A stretch of 64,000 nt of DNA from an uncultured Luminiphilus sp. (GCA_943840615.1 CALSVI010000004.1:62001-126000), one strand, 5' to 3'; positions 45,883 through 55,389 are shown, counted from the stretch's first letter. Numbers and translations are program-made. The notes: generated from the letters alone by a model not told the origin.

Positions 45883-46526
45883 CGGAATACGAAGACGAGC
45901 CTGTAGAGGGCTTGCCAGAGCACCTGCCAGAGGGTGAAACCATGGTCTGGCAGGGGCGACCGACTGTCGCTGCAATGGCCAAGAGGGTGTTTTATATCCC
46001 TCATCTCGCCGTGTATTTTGGCTTGCTCATAGCGGGACATACGATCTATCGACTGATGGAGGGCGTCTCTGCCGCTCAGGTGATGGGCACTTTTGTTTGG
46101 CAGGCGGGTCTGGCGACCACGGTGGTGGTATTGCTGTTGTGGCTCGCGCGAGCCTATGCGCGATCTGTGCTCTATACCCTGACGAGTGAGCGTCTGGTGA
46201 TTCGTTCGGGTGTCGCACTGCCCATGATGGTCAACATCCCGATCGAGCAGATCACGGCGGCTGACCTACGCGTGTATCGCGATGGCACCGGCGATATTCT
46301 GCTCAAGGCAAGCGCAGACCGAAAGCTATATTGGGTGCTGTTGTGGCCCAATGTGTCGGCTTGGTATTCGCGGCCAGTCAGGCCGTTGCTAAGAGGCGTG
46401 CCTGAGCCTCAATCGGCAGCAGAAGCGTTTGCCGCCGTCGCCAGCCAGCATTACCGGGTGACGACAGAATCAACTACCGCTCGAATGGCGGTGCAGGCTG
46501 CGGGAGACCCGTTACCGGCGGGCTAA
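45879..46526 (+). CDS. puhB: Photosynthetic complex assembly protein PuhB
   Basis: PuhB assists reaction-centre assembly. The roughly 215-residue protein begins with 'EYEDEPVEGLPEHLPEGE', typical of PuhB. It has two hydrophobic segments (near 46-75 and 80-105) and a PH-like domain ('LYTLTSERLVIRSGVALPM'). The start at 45879 gives an ATGA overlap with puhA; an in-frame ATG two codons upstream is possible. Confidence 0.92.
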   Translation: MTEYEDEPVEGLPEHLPEGETMVWQGRPTVAAMAKRVFYIPHLAVYFGLLIAGHTIYRLMEGVSAAQVMGTFVWQAGLATTVVVLLLWLARAYARSVLYTLTSERLVIRSGVALPMMVNIPIEQITAADLRVYRDGTGDILLKASADRKLYWVLLWPNVSAWYSRPVRPLLRGVPEPQSAAEAFAAVASQHYRVTTESTTARMAVQAAGDPLPAG

Positions 46527-46533
46527 ACGATCT

Positions 46534-47028
46534 ATGGAGGGGGGGCAGAAGCGGCCGAGGCAATCACTCGGACACCCAATGGTCTGGGTGATTGTTGCCA
46601 TGGCATTGCTGTGGGCGTGGGGGGTATCCAGAGAAGATGCCACCTATGCACCGCCGCCGCCGCAAGCCGCCTTGCCTGTCTCATCTGTCGACTTACTGTT
46701 TATCGATGGCCCGCAAGGGCGCATTGATGTGGCGGACGCGAGGACGCAGTCCACCCTGGCGGTATTTGCCTCCGGTGAGGGTAGTTTTCTGCGCGGTATT
46801 CTGAGAAGCCTCGTTCGGGAGCGACGCGTCCGCGATCTCGACCCGGGGGGTGCCTTCAGTCTTGCCCTGCTCGATAACGGCAGTTTGGTTATCTCTGATC
46901 CCGATACCGGATACTGGATGGCGCTAGAAGCCTTTGGTGCCGATAACCGACGCCTGTTTGCTGAAATATTAAAAGAAGCAACTGCGGTCGATGCTGTCAC
47001 CGCAAGCGCAATCGGCGCGAAGCAATGA
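46534..47028 (+). CDS. puhC: Photosynthetic complex assembly protein PuhC
   Basis: PuhC is a membrane-anchored assembly factor for the reaction centre/LH1 core. The 164-residue protein has one N-terminal transmembrane helix ('MVWVIVAMALLWAWGVS') and a periplasmic domain with 'GSFLRGILRSLVRERR', a typical PuhC stretch. It lies between puhB and puhE with a four-base overlap (ATGA) to the latter. Confidence 0.9.
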   Translation: MEGGQKRPRQSLGHPMVWVIVAMALLWAWGVSREDATYAPPPPQAALPVSSVDLLFIDGPQGRIDVADARTQSTLAVFASGEGSFLRGILRSLVRERRVRDLDPGGAFSLALLDNGSLVISDPDTGYWMALEAFGADNRRLFAEILKEATAVDAVTASAIGAKQ

Positions 47029-47788
47029 TCTGGTTGGCCCTCGCCGTTGCCGTGTTGCTCTGGTGGCTCATGACCGGGTTGGCACTCATGAGCGTCCACC
47101 AGCCTCCTGCGCGCAAGCGGGCCATTTTTGCATTGGTCAGTTTGCTGGCGCTTGCGGCACTGTTTGGTGTCGAGATGAATGCGGCACGCCACACGACCTC
47201 GGCGACCATTGCCGGGTTTGCGATGGGTCTGGTTATCTGGGCCTGGTTGGAACTGAGCTACTTAATGGGGTACATCACCGGACCGATAAAACGGCCCGCA
47301 GCAGCCTCGATGACGATTGCCGCAGCGTTTCTACAATGCGTTAGGCACGACCATCTATCACGAATTCCTCGTGGTTGGGGTGGTTGGAATCGTTTGTATT
47401 CTGGGTGCAGGGCTCCCTAACCCCACGATTCAAAATACGCTTGCGGTGCTGTGGTTGATGCGCTGGAGTACCAAACTGAACCTGTTCCTGGGTGTCAGGC
47501 ACTTCAACAGCCAATGGCTGCCCGACAATATGCGCTATATCACCAGTTACCTGAAAGCAGGTAAAAACAGCTGGTTTATCATTTTTTTCGACGATTTTCG
47601 CGGCCTATTGCACCTATTTACTGTTTTCTTTTGGCCAGATCGCTGCCGAGCCGGCGAGCGCGCTGTCGCTGTTTCTCGTGGGCTGGTTGGCAGTGTTAGC
47701 GGTTCTGGAGCATTGCTTTCTGATGATGCCCATGGGTGAAACCGCGCTCTGGCGATGGGCGGAGGTCAATACTCGGAAATCTCCCTGA
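47025..47788 (+). CDS. puhE: Photosynthetic complex assembly protein PuhE, with two frameshifts
   Basis: PuhE is a polytopic membrane protein that follows puhC in most proteobacterial clusters. The N-terminal third ('VFGVEMNAARHTTS'-like region, 'ELSYLMGYITGP'), the middle ('RFYNALGTTIYHEF', 'KLNLFLGVRHFNSQWLPDNMRY') and the end ('LFLVGWLAVLAVLEHCFLMMP') are in three frames. One extra base lies near 47305-47325, the other in the T7 run at 47582-47588. Corrected, it is about 253 residues and ends at 47788. The assignment is firm across the breaks. Confidence 0.85.
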
Positions 47789-47957
47789 TCATGGCTAGCG
47801 CCCGCCCATGTTTTTCCTTGACGTTGTTATCCAGCAGGCATAGTGTAAGCCAAGATCTGGAAAACAGACGAGTTACTGGGAAGTTATTGACGCTACCGTT
47901 TTTGATCTTCGGTTCCGCCACGCGGTGACCCAGTCAGTAAGGTACTAGGGGGCGAAC

Positions 47958-49274
47958 ATGAGTTTAATTTCTGGGGCGTGGCCTTCCGAGCAGTCAGCTA
48001 ATATCTCGGCAAGGTCACCTGACACCCACTCTTTGGGTGAGCACGCCACGCAAGTCAGCGAGGCGCTACTTCAACCGTATTTTGCAGCACTGAGAGAACG
48101 TTCAGATGCGTCACTTGCACTCAATGTGCACCTGCCGTTTTGTCCCTCACGTTGCCTGAGCTGCGACCGTATTGCCGTCGTGCAGCATCAACCGGATGAG
48201 TTAGAGCACTACGTTGCCAATTTAGCGCGCGAACTGGCACGTGCTGCGCAAACTGTGGACACCGCTCGGCCTCTGACGCGAGTCCACTTTGGTGGCGGCT
48301 CGCCCAATCACCTTTCGGAGCTGGCGCTGGCGACGGTGTTCTCGCACATCAATGAGCATTTTACTGTTGACGCCAACACACAGTTCTCAATGGAGTTGAA
48401 TCCGCGGAGAACGTCGCGTGCACAGCTGAATTTTCTGAAAGGTCTGGGCGTTGAGCACATCAAGCTCGAGGTGCGCGATGTAGACGCCAACGTCCAGCGA
48501 GAGATCGGTCGAATTCAGTCTTTGGAGTTACTCGAAGATGTGATTTCTATCGCTCATGGGGTCAATTTTGACTCCATTGGTATGGATTATCTTGTTGGGC
48601 TTCCCGGTCAAACCGCCGACTCCTGTGAACAGAGTATCGACGCTATCGTGTCACTGGGACCCGATTGGCTGGTGTGTTTACCCTTCAAGCGGCGAGAATC
48701 CCGATTCCCGCATCAAATAGCGGTGGACTCACAGCATCTTCCGTCACTGGCTGATCGGCTCGTTATGTTCAACCAGGTTCAGATGAGTCTGACGGAGGCC
48801 GGTTACGAGGGAGTCGGACTGAATGTCTATGCCAAGCCGGATCATCAGCTGGCTATCGCGCAGCAAGAAGGTCGCTTGGCACTGAATGTACTTGGATACG
48901 GTACGGATGCCGATCAGGCTGTCATGGGTATTGGTCTGGGCGCTTTAGGTGAGTTGCCGGGGCTGGTGCTTCAGAATCAGACTAAGCTGAGCTCCTGGCA
49001 CAAAATGGTCGAATCCGGTTCACTGAGTGCAACCTCTGCCGTGATCTCTGACGACAAGACGACATTGCAACGAAAAGTCATGCGCAGCCTCATGTGCAGG
49101 CAAAGTATTTCGGTTGCCAGCCTGACCGCGTCGCAGCAAAAAGAGTGGGTGCAGCCTCTTATTGGTAATGGGTATGCGGAGCAGAAGAGCGGCGACTATC
49201 GGTTGACGGAACTCGGTCGATCGATGCTTCCCCATGTCTGGACCGATTCTTCGCCGGCCTTCCGGGCGTTTTAA
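47958..49274 (+). CDS. hemN: HemN-like radical SAM coproporphyrinogen III oxidase family protein
   Basis: This 438-residue radical SAM protein probably supplies tetrapyrrole precursor by decarboxylating coproporphyrinogen III without oxygen. The cluster motif C-x3-C-x2-C is present in 'PFCPSRCLSC', and 'HFGGGSPNHLS' and 'GMDYLVGLPGQT' are HemN-like. The extra cysteine two residues beyond the motif, present in Escherichia coli HemN, is replaced by arginine. A related role, such as heme chaperone (HemW-like), is therefore possible. AGGGGGCG precedes the ATG. The 169 bases between puhE and this gene hold no convincing gene. Confidence 0.82.
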   Translation: MSLISGAWPSEQSANISARSPDTHSLGEHATQVSEALLQPYFAALRERSDASLALNVHLPFCPSRCLSCDRIAVVQHQPDELEHYVANLARELARAAQTVDTARPLTRVHFGGGSPNHLSELALATVFSHINEHFTVDANTQFSMELNPRRTSRAQLNFLKGLGVEHIKLEVRDVDANVQREIGRIQSLELLEDVISIAHGVNFDSIGMDYLVGLPGQTADSCEQSIDAIVSLGPDWLVCLPFKRRESRFPHQIAVDSQHLPSLADRLVMFNQVQMSLTEAGYEGVGLNVYAKPDHQLAIAQQEGRLALNVLGYGTDADQAVMGIGLGALGELPGLVLQNQTKLSSWHKMVESGSLSATSAVISDDKTTLQRKVMRSLMCRQSISVASLTASQQKEWVQPLIGNGYAEQKSGDYRLTELGRSMLPHVWTDSSPAFRAF

Positions 49275-49283
49275 CCAGCTTGC

Positions 49284-49904
49284 TTAGGCACCTCCTGGGT
49301 GCCATTTCAAACCAATGCTTTCAAGCGTGTCCGCGTGATGTCCCGAGCGGAGCGCCGCCCACTCGATTTTGAACCAAGGCGTGAGGGTTTCGGGCGTTCT
49401 ATCAAGCCAATCATCGAGGGCGTTAGGGCTGATCCATTGCCAGTCACTGATCTCCTGTGGATTAGGAGAGGGCGTCGCATCGGTGCAACCGACGTAGACT
49501 GAGCACAGCTCATGTTCCGCACCGAAATCGTCAAACTGTGCCTGATACCGAAACTGGTGTGTAAACGACAGTGGCGCCGCGACGCCAAGCTCTTCCTTAA
49601 GACGCCGTTGAGTGGCGATACCGTTGGATTCCCCCTGTCGTGGATGGCTGCAGCAGGTGTTCGACCAATATCCGGGCCAAAGGGGCTTTTGCTCACTGCG
49701 TCTTTGCAGCAGCACTTCACCCTTTGAGTTGAACAGAAATATTGAAAAGGCTCGATGTAGGGTGCCGCTCCCCCGGTGTAATTCGGCTTTCGTACCGTAT
49801 CCAAGAACACGATCTTGCGCGTCGACAACAATCAGCGCTTCGCTGTCGAAAGAGACGGTCTCTCCAGATTCTGGAGGCGCAGCTGACGTTTGCCGTGGGT
49901 TCAT
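49284..49904 (-). CDS. idi: Isopentenyl-diphosphate delta-isomerase, type I
   Basis: Idi interconverts IPP and DMAPP for carotenoid and bacteriochlorophyll tail synthesis. The roughly 206-residue Nudix-type protein has the catalytic cysteine in 'WSNTCCSHP' and the Nudix-like 'RRLKEELGV' motif. The start at 49904 is chosen over 49919. It ends 9 bases from the convergent hemN gene, where a 6-bp hairpin (49287-49303) lies in the shared end. A terminator separates it from pufA. Confidence 0.93.
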   Translation of the reverse strand: MNPRQTSAAPPESGETVSFDSEALIVVDAQDRVLGYGTKAELHRGSGTLHRAFSIFLFNSKGEVLLQRRSEQKPLWPGYWSNTCCSHPRQGESNGIATQRRLKEELGVAAPLSFTHQFRYQAQFDDFGAEHELCSVYVGCTDATPSPNPQEISDWQWISPNALDDWLDRTPETLTPWFKIEWAALRSGHHADTLESIGLKWHPGGA

Positions 49905-50074
49905 GATGCTTGTCCCCAAAAATAAAATGACCCGCTCCCCGAAGGGAAGTGGTGTCAGAAAAGCAGTTTAGTCTTCAAGGCGATCGACAGCTCTGGGGGC
50001 AGGGTGATCGCAAACTTTTCCACTTCTGTCACCACTGGTTCCGCCTGACGGCTTCACCGCGGGTCGTAAAATAT

Positions 50075-50095
50075 CAGGCCCCCATGAGGGGCCTG
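50075..50095 (-). terminator. Rho-independent terminator after pufA
   Basis: Read on the minus strand, an 8-bp stem (CAGGCCCC / GGGGCCTG) with a five-base loop is followed by ATATTTTACG. It lies 9 bases after the pufA stop codon and probably ends the puf operon. Confidence 0.8.
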
Positions 50096-50104
50096 TAAAA
50101 CGTG

Positions 50105-50296
50105 TTAGCTCCGTGCAGGAGGCATAGCCTCTTGCTGAGCGCTAACGGCAAGGCCGCCGCCGTTGGGGTCACCTAACCAGTTATATCTGTCAGTACTCAA
50201 CAGAATAAAATGGATAGTGATTGCCAGTGTGAACACGGCAACTGCAACGCCCGTAAGGACTTGGCGTGGATCAAACAACATCCAAAATCTGTGCAT
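50105..50296 (-). CDS. pufA: LH1 light-harvesting protein, alpha subunit
   Basis: PufA is the alpha polypeptide of the core antenna. The 63-residue protein has the N-terminal 'WMLFDPRQVL' and one transmembrane helix with the bacteriochlorophyll-ligand histidine in 'TIHFILLST'. The C-terminal tail of about 20 residues beyond 'YNWLGD' is longer than in many PufA proteins. An ACGGAGA ribosome site precedes the ATG. It is the last gene of the puf operon, after pufB. Confidence 0.93.
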   Translation of the reverse strand: MHRFWMLFDPRQVLTGVAVAVFTLAITIHFILLSTDRYNWLGDPNGGGLAVSAQQEAMPPARS

Positions 50297-50367
50297 AAGT
50301 TGTCTCCGTTACTTAATTGCGAGGTGGCCGAAACCACACGCTGTGAACAAAGCGGTCTCCTTGGTTC

Positions 50368-50493
50368 TTAGAACCAGGGCTTCCACATATAGAGCAACCA
50401 ATGTGCAACGATCGCGATGCCCACAAAGCCGATGAATCCAGTCACATATGCTGAGTGGAATTCTTTAGCTTCGCTTTCAGACAAACTACTCAT
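50368..50493 (-). CDS. pufB: LH1 light-harvesting protein, beta subunit
   Basis: PufB is the beta polypeptide of the core antenna. At 41 residues it is short and easily missed. 'SEAKEFHSAYVTGFIGF' gives the first histidine, and the ligand histidine is in 'IVAHWLLYMWKPWF', the standard ending. A strong GGGAGGT ribosome site lies just upstream. It sits between pufC and pufA, so pufBA follow pufLMC instead of leading them. Confidence 0.95.
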   Translation of the reverse strand: MSSLSESEAKEFHSAYVTGFIGFVGIAIVAHWLLYMWKPWF

Positions 50494-50541
50494 GGTTAAT
50501 ACCTCCCATGTACGTTTGTTTTCTACATTTGCCGCCTGATC

Positions 50542-50596
50542 GCACCGAAGTGCTCTTAGACGACGCCGTTTTGGATCAAAACTTCACTCGCGAGTG
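50542..50596 (-). repeat. Inverted repeats ahead of pufB
   Basis: A perfect 12-base palindrome (CACTCGCGAGTG, 50585-50596) and a C(TTCG)G tetraloop hairpin (stem GCAC/GTGC, 50542-50553) lie in the pufC-pufB gap. They could stabilise the downstream pufBA message or act as a binding site. No T run follows either, so neither looks like a terminator. Confidence 0.5.
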
Positions 50597-50657
50597 TCGT
50601 ATTCATCCTTCTTTGCCAAGCCGAAGTGGCCTGGCGCAGAACTTTCCTACCTGAAAT

Positions 50658-50687
50658 GCCCGGTAGGGCGGGGCGGCAAGCCACCCC
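50658..50687 (-). other. Tandem intercistronic hairpins after pufC
   Basis: Read on the minus strand, GGGGTGG-CTTG-CCGCCCC (50670-50687, seven pairs with one G-U) is followed at once by GCCC-TACC-GGGC (50658-50669). They begin 9 bases after the pufC stop and lack a T run. By analogy with puf hairpins in Rhodobacter they may protect the upstream message from 3' decay and allow differential expression of pufLMC and pufBA. Confidence 0.6.
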
Positions 50688-50696
50688 TATTAATCT

Positions 50697-51773
50697 CTAG
50701 TTCGCTTCTCCCGACATAATGACTCCTTCCGCTTCTTCCACTGGTTCAGCGGGTGCTGCAACCGGCGCCAGAGCGCTTAGGTTCGGGTAGTCTGCAAGCA
50801 TGTTGGCGCCAAGTAGGGGCTGATAGGCACCCTGATGGCAGGTCGCACAGTTCACTTTCTGTGCGTCACCCAGTGGCCCTTGCCGATAAGCAGGAAGCCA
50901 CTCATTGGTCGGGTTGATGTACGCGTTGTTCATCTCCTTGACCATCTGCTGTCCATGCCACGCCTGAACTCGCTCAGAGTTACTCTGATCCCAAGCGGCA
51001 AATGCCCGAGTGTTATGGCAGTGCGTGCAGTTCACACCCAGCGCATCGGAGTAGTGCATCATCAAGCTATAAACGTATTCGGTGCTCTCGATTGATGACT
51101 CGTGTCCGGTGGGCAAGGCGGTATCACCCGCGACCCGAGCAGCGTTGTCCTCAAGCAGATAACGCGTGAAGGGGTCAAAGGGGAGCGATGCGTAAGCGTT
51201 GGACTCTTGATGCGCGACGTTCTGCATCTGGTGAACGACACCCGACGCATGTCGGGGCGGTACACCAATTGTCCACACGTACTCGGGGACGTTATTGCCG
51301 CGGTGACAGGTGTAGCAGGTCACACCGGCGCCGCCGACATGAGCGTCCCAGTTCTCGTTCGCGTTCTGAGTCATGGCGATCATCACGCGCGACACTTTCT
51401 TGGTATAGAGGGTGTCAGTTTCAAAACCCTCGCCCGGAACGTGACAGTAATTACAGCCCTGTTCAGGGGAAACCCATTCGGTGATGGCAGCCATCAGCCG
51501 AGTGAACTCGCCAACCGACAGATGACCCAGCACCTGCACGTTTTGGTAGATATCACCGGCCTTGGGGCCCTCTGAACTGACCGCGGGGATGGCGTCCGGA
51601 ACCTGATTCGCGGCGACCACCTCCTGCAGCGCCTCGGGGCTATAGATCGCCTCCATGCCCGTGCCACGATAGCCTCGTTGCACGGATTCCTGAGGAGGAA
51701 TATCGCAGCCGCTGAGAAGCGCAGCCGTGAGTGCCGCGGCGCTGGCAAACCATTTCATAGTGAAGATTTTCAT
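50697..51773 (-). CDS. pufC: Reaction-centre tetraheme cytochrome c subunit
   Basis: PufC donates electrons to the photo-oxidised special pair. The 358-residue protein has a lipoprotein signal with lipobox L-S-G-C (Cys23) and four heme motifs: C-N-Y-C-H (107-111), C-Y-T-C-H (153-157), C-T-H-C-H (249-253) and C-A-T-C-H (309-313). The start overlaps the pufM stop (ATGA). An alternative ATG at 51758 would shorten the signal peptide. Confidence 0.95.
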   Translation of the reverse strand: MKIFTMKWFASAAALTAALLSGCDIPPQESVQRGYRGTGMEAIYSPEALQEVVAANQVPDAIPAVSSEGPKAGDIYQNVQVLGHLSVGEFTRLMAAITEWVSPEQGCNYCHVPGEGFETDTLYTKKVSRVMIAMTQNANENWDAHVGGAGVTCYTCHRGNNVPEYVWTIGVPPRHASGVVHQMQNVAHQESNAYASLPFDPFTRYLLEDNAARVAGDTALPTGHESSIESTEYVYSLMMHYSDALGVNCTHCHNTRAFAAWDQSNSERVQAWHGQQMVKEMNNAYINPTNEWLPAYRQGPLGDAQKVNCATCHQGAYQPLLGANMLADYPNLSALAPVAAPAEPVEEAEGVIMSGEAN

Positions 51774-52744
51774 TGCGCAGCCTCCATCATTGGGTCAAGC
51801 ACCGGGGTGGCCTCGAGCGGAGGATAGGGCGGCACGATGCCGTGCTTCATACCCCAGAGGTACCAGTTCTCAACCACGGTACCGGTGAGCAGAATGCCAA
51901 TGGCTCCGGTCAACACGGTCAATACGGCAAACCACCATGCCCATCGGTGAATGGATTCCATTGAAGCGTTGAAGCCCATGCACCATCTCCAGAACAAGGC
52001 ACCGCGCTCTGCTGCGGTACCGCGATCGGTGATCTGATCGATCTCCCGGTCAGCGCCATACCGGCTAGTGGCGAGAATAGTGGCTCCATGCATCGCAAAC
52101 AGCACGGCTGAGCCGTATAGGAAGGCGATAGAGAGCATATGGAATGGGTTGTAGAACAGGTTGCCGTAGCGCAACGAGAAGGCCGCTGTCCAATCCAGGT
52201 GCGGGAAGATGCCAAAAGGCACCGCCTCATTCCACGACCCCATGAGTACCGGCCGAATGAAGCCGAGCACGAGGTAGAGGAGGATGGCCCCGCCAAATGC
52301 CCACGCTAGATAGTTGCTCATGCCGAGGTTGCGCGAAATTCGGAAAGTGCGCGCCCACCAGAGCATGATGGACAGGGTCAGCAAGGCGCCGACAATCAGC
52401 CACCAGCCACCGTCGTTCAGTGGCGGAATCGATAAACCATACTCCGGGCCGGGGGGGTCCAGAGACAGCCAAAACAGCTGCCGGACGAACTGCACGGGGT
52501 CCCAGTTCACGGAGGCCAGCATGTTCATGCCAATAATCAAAAAGGCCAGCAGCCCGGTGATCAGCGAGAAAACGCCGAGCGTGCCGAGGTAGATGGGCCC
52601 GAGCTGTGCATCGCCCAGCTTGCCCAACAAGTGATTGTGAACGATGCCCTTGGTGCGATTACGCTCGTCTTCGCCAATTGGGACACCGGGATAGTCAGGT
52701 GCGGCGACCTGCACCTGCGTGAATATGTTTTGATACTCTCTCAT
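51770..52744 (-). CDS. pufM: Photosynthetic reaction centre subunit M
   Basis: PufM with PufL binds the pigments and quinones of the type II reaction centre. The 324-residue protein has five transmembrane helices. The ligand histidines are in '[21 protein letters not shown]' and '[18 protein letters not shown]'. The short C-terminal extension ends in 'PMMEAAQ'. It starts 15 bases after pufL and overlaps pufC by four. Confidence 0.96.
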   Translation of the reverse strand: MREYQNIFTQVQVAAPDYPGVPIGEDERNRTKGIVHNHLLGKLGDAQLGPIYLGTLGVFSLITGLLAFLIIGMNMLASVNWDPVQFVRQLFWLSLDPPGPEYGLSIPPLNDGGWWLIVGALLTLSIMLWWARTFRISRNLGMSNYLAWAFGGAILLYLVLGFIRPVLMGSWNEAVPFGIFPHLDWTAAFSLRYGNLFYNPFHMLSIAFLYGSAVLFAMHGATILATSRYGADREIDQITDRGTAAERGALFWRWCMGFNASMESIHRWAWWFAVLTVLTGAIGILLTGTVVENWYLWGMKHGIVPPYPPLEATPVLDPMMEAAQ

Positions 52745-52759
52745 AGCGCAGTTCCCTCC

Positions 52760-53584
52760 TTAGTACCAAACCGGCAGTTCTAACCACCAGTTCCACCATT
52801 CAGGCCAACCTCGGGTCCAGAATGGTCCGCTGATTACGATACAAACCGCACTCCAGAACGCAGCTGAAATGGCAACGAAGACACCTAAACGGTGAATGCC
52901 CAGCGCGCCAACGGAGTAACCAATATCGTCGCGGAAGAATGTGTTTTCATGTTCACCGGTCTTGACGGTCTCTCCCTCGCGGGGATCAGTGGCCATCAGA
53001 ATGAGTGATCCATGCATGGACAACGCCAGTGCGGTGGTGAAGAAGAACGTCACCGCAAGCATGTGCGCCGGGTTGTAATGAAAATGCAGGAACTGGTAGC
53101 CCACGTTGGAGACCCAGTCGAGGTGACTGAGAATGCCGTAAGGGAAGCCGTGGCCCCATGCGCCTAGCAGGACGGGTCGGACGATGACCAGTGTCACGTA
53201 GGCCAATATGGCGAAGCTGAAAGCGAAGGGGATATGCAGCCCCATGCCGAGCTTGCGTGATAATTCAACCTGTCTCAGCGCCCAGGAAGCAAAAGCTGCG
53301 ACCGCACAGATAGTGATGATCTGCCACAGTCCTCCCTCCATAAGGGGTGCGAGCCCTAACCCATAAGACAAGTCAGGTGGCGCAATATTGATCTGCCAAA
53401 TGTTCCATGTCGGGCCCATCGCCGCTCCATAGACCAGTAGCGCGGTACCCAGACCTGCAAAAAACAGCGTTGTTACGCCAAAGAAGCCGACCCAGAAGGG
53501 GCCTATCCAGAAATCGAATAGATCACCTCCGAGTAGAGTCCCTCCCCGGACACGATACTTTTTTTCAAACGTCAGCATCGACAT
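52760..53584 (-). CDS. pufL: Photosynthetic reaction centre subunit L
   Basis: PufL is the L subunit of the reaction centre. The 274-residue protein starts with the conserved '[27 protein letters not shown]' region (shown in part). It has five membrane helices and the histidine-bearing '[17 protein letters not shown]' and '[11 protein letters not shown]'. It is the first structural puf gene, preceded by pufQ. The ATG at 53578 is an alternative start. Confidence 0.95.
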   Translation of the reverse strand: MSMLTFEKKYRVRGGTLLGGDLFDFWIGPFWVGFFGVTTLFFAGLGTALLVYGAAMGPTWNIWQINIAPPDLSYGLGLAPLMEGGLWQIITICAVAAFASWALRQVELSRKLGMGLHIPFAFSFAILAYVTLVIVRPVLLGAWGHGFPYGILSHLDWVSNVGYQFLHFHYNPAHMLAVTFFFTTALALSMHGSLILMATDPREGETVKTGEHENTFFRDDIGYSVGALGIHRLGVFVAISAAFWSAVCIVISGPFWTRGWPEWWNWWLELPVWY

Positions 53585-53667
53585 GACATGACTCTCCCTT
53601 ATGGCGACACGCGCCAGTTTTCAAACCACTTTCCCTCGACCCTCACATCCTGTTTGGGTCGTATGGA

Positions 53668-53880
53668 TTAAATCCTCATAAAGGCATAGGGCGTAAGGCT
53701 GTATGCCTCGCGCCGCGCCTCTTGCCAGCAGCTATCCGTGCTGCTGCCCCGTTGCAAAGTGAGTGACTTCAGTACTGCCGCGAACAGGAACCACGTGAAA
53801 ACCATCACGAACAGGATCCGGAACTGCATTTGCTCCCAGATACCGTGTGTCCCATCGCTTGTTTTGTTATGCGTTGCCAT
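53668..53880 (-). CDS. pufQ: PufQ-like small membrane protein
   Basis: The 70-residue protein has one central hydrophobic segment ('FRILFVMVFTWFLFAAVL') and a C-terminal 'CWQEARREAYSLTPYAF' that resembles the PufQ ending. PufQ is associated with bacteriochlorophyll trafficking and sits between bchZ and the puf structural genes in many clusters, as here. A strong GGGAGGACT ribosome site fixes the start at 53880. Conservation of PufQ is low, so the call depends on position as well as pattern. Confidence 0.75.
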   Translation of the reverse strand: MATHNKTSDGTHGIWEQMQFRILFVMVFTWFLFAAVLKSLTLQRGSSTDSCWQEARREAYSLTPYAFMRI

Positions 53881-53934
53881 GAGTCCTCCCCTCCCCAAAG
53901 GGTGTTTCTGTCACTATCGAAGTCGTGCTCTGAT

Positions 53935-55389
53935 TCATGCGGCATCTCCAAACTGCAGGCTTTCGCTGGCGTGTTGGACATGTTCAATTTCTACCGTGGC
54001 GACTCCCGCTGCGCGGGCGACCTGCTCGGCGGCATCTCGCAGACGCTTGGCGGCGGAGATGCGGACTAAAATAGGTTGCGCTGCGACGATGCGATCGAGA
54101 CCGTTCTGCGCAGTCTCGGCCCATATCAGCGTCTCTGCTGCGCGCGCCGGCGTGGCCTCGACCTTGTCGAGATCCGTGCCAAGCGGGAGCACATTGAAGA
54201 GGGCGTCAAAGAGGGCGTTGCAAACCTCTTGAATGAGGTAGCAGGTTCCCGCATACCCCATGAAAGGTGTGCCGGTATGCCGACGAATGATGGTGCCAGG
54301 TAGCGATGCGGGTATATAAACACTCTTGTCGCCCGCTTCGTTCACATACATCCGCTCGTTGTAGCCACCAAACACCAAGAGTGCGCCGGACTGATGAATC
54401 GCTTCACGCACTTCCTGATTATTCGGTTTGACGCCCGCTTTGCGAGAAAAATGGAACGCACAGGGCAGGCCCAGTTCGCCCTCGAGGAAGTGTCGTAGAC
54501 CTCGGGTGTATGTCTCAGTGGCAACGACGCCAAAGCTGGCGGTACCAAAGAAATCTTGGGTCACGGAACGCCACAGATCCCAAACCGGTTTCAGCGTGGT
54601 GTGCTTTTCCTGTTCGATGAACGGCTCGGGGTCGAGTCCCAATTCCTCGCCGAGTGCACGCAGGAATTTGGTTGTGCTATCGAGACCAATGGGTGCCTGA
54701 AAGTAGGGTGCTTCCAGCGCTTCGCAGAGCTTGCGACCGTATTCGCGATACAAACAGACGTTGGCATCGGCGTCCGCCAGGGCGACGATCTCGTCCAGCG
54801 GGCAACCCAGTGGAAAGATCATGTTGATCTCAGCCCCAATGCCCTCGATCAGCCGCTGGATCTCGGCGAGATCGGACGGCGTATTAAAGTAGCCGTAAGC
54901 GGGCCCAATGATATTCACGCGCTTCACTGCGGTGTCGGTTTTCTTGGCCTTGCGCTTTTTCGCCTTGGCTTTACCAAACTGATCCCAAAGCCAGACCAGA
55001 GCCCGGTCGGCGCTCTGCCACTGATCCTCATCAATGGTTCGCGGCAGGAATCGTTGAATATTGGTGTCTGTCGGTGTGACGCCGCCGCCAATCATTTCCG
55101 CAATAGACCCGGTCACCACCACGCTAGGTTTTTTGGGGTCGAGGGTTTGATGGGCGCGGCGCAACGCACCCTCTGTGCCGCGTTGCCCCAGTTCTTCTTC
55201 CGCAAGCCCTGTCACCACAATCGGTAACTCGTGGGGCGGGAGTGCATCGGTATAGTGCAGCACGGAGGTCACGGGCAAATTTTCGCACCCGACGGGACCA
55301 TCGATAATGACCTGAAGGCCTTTGACCGCTGTGAACATGTACACCGAGCCCCAGTAGCCGCCAGCGCGATCATGATCGAGAACCAGCAT
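53935..55389 (-). CDS. bchZ: Chlorophyllide a reductase subunit Z
   Basis: BchZ with BchY forms the catalytic component that reduces ring B of chlorophyllide. The protein (about 484 residues) contains '[31 protein letters not shown]' features (cited in part) and '[19 protein letters not shown]'. The start at 55389 shares one base with the bchY stop; an upstream in-frame codon at 55437 is rejected. A Lys/Ala-rich insertion lies near residue 140. Confidence 0.94.
   Translation of the reverse strand: MLVLDHDRAGGYWGSVYMFTAVKGLQVIIDGPVGCENLPVTSVLHYTDALPPHELPIVVTGLAEEELGQRGTEGALRRAHQTLDPKKPSVVVTGSIAEMIGGGVTPTDTNIQRFLPRTIDEDQWQSADRALVWLWDQFGKAKAKKRKAKKTDTAVKRVNIIGPAYGYFNTPSDLAEIQRLIEGIGAEINMIFPLGCPLDEIVALADADANVCLYREYGRKLCEALEAPYFQAPIGLDSTTKFLRALGEELGLDPEPFIEQEKHTTLKPVWDLWRSVTQDFFGTASFGVVATETYTRGLRHFLEGELGLPCAFHFSRKAGVKPNNQEVREAIHQSGALLVFGGYNERMYVNEAGDKSVYIPASLPGTIIRRHTGTPFMGYAGTCYLIQEVCNALFDALFNVLPLGTDLDKVEATPARAAETLIWAETAQNGLDRIVAAQPILVRISAAKRLRDAAEQVARAAGVATVEIEHVQHASESLQFGDAA

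Noticed and set aside
47582-47588. T7 run in puhE as a programmed frameshift site
   Set aside because: A slippery T run could suggest programmed slippage, but many other breaks in this window lie outside homopolymers and no regulatory reason is known, so sequence error is preferred.
47792-47929. Small open frame between puhE and hemN (45 codons)
   Set aside because: There is no clear ribosome site or recognisable feature, and the composition looks random; it is not an acsF remnant.
54556-55227. Open frame on the plus strand inside bchZ (223 codons)
   Set aside because: It is antisense to a conserved bchZ and shows no family motif.
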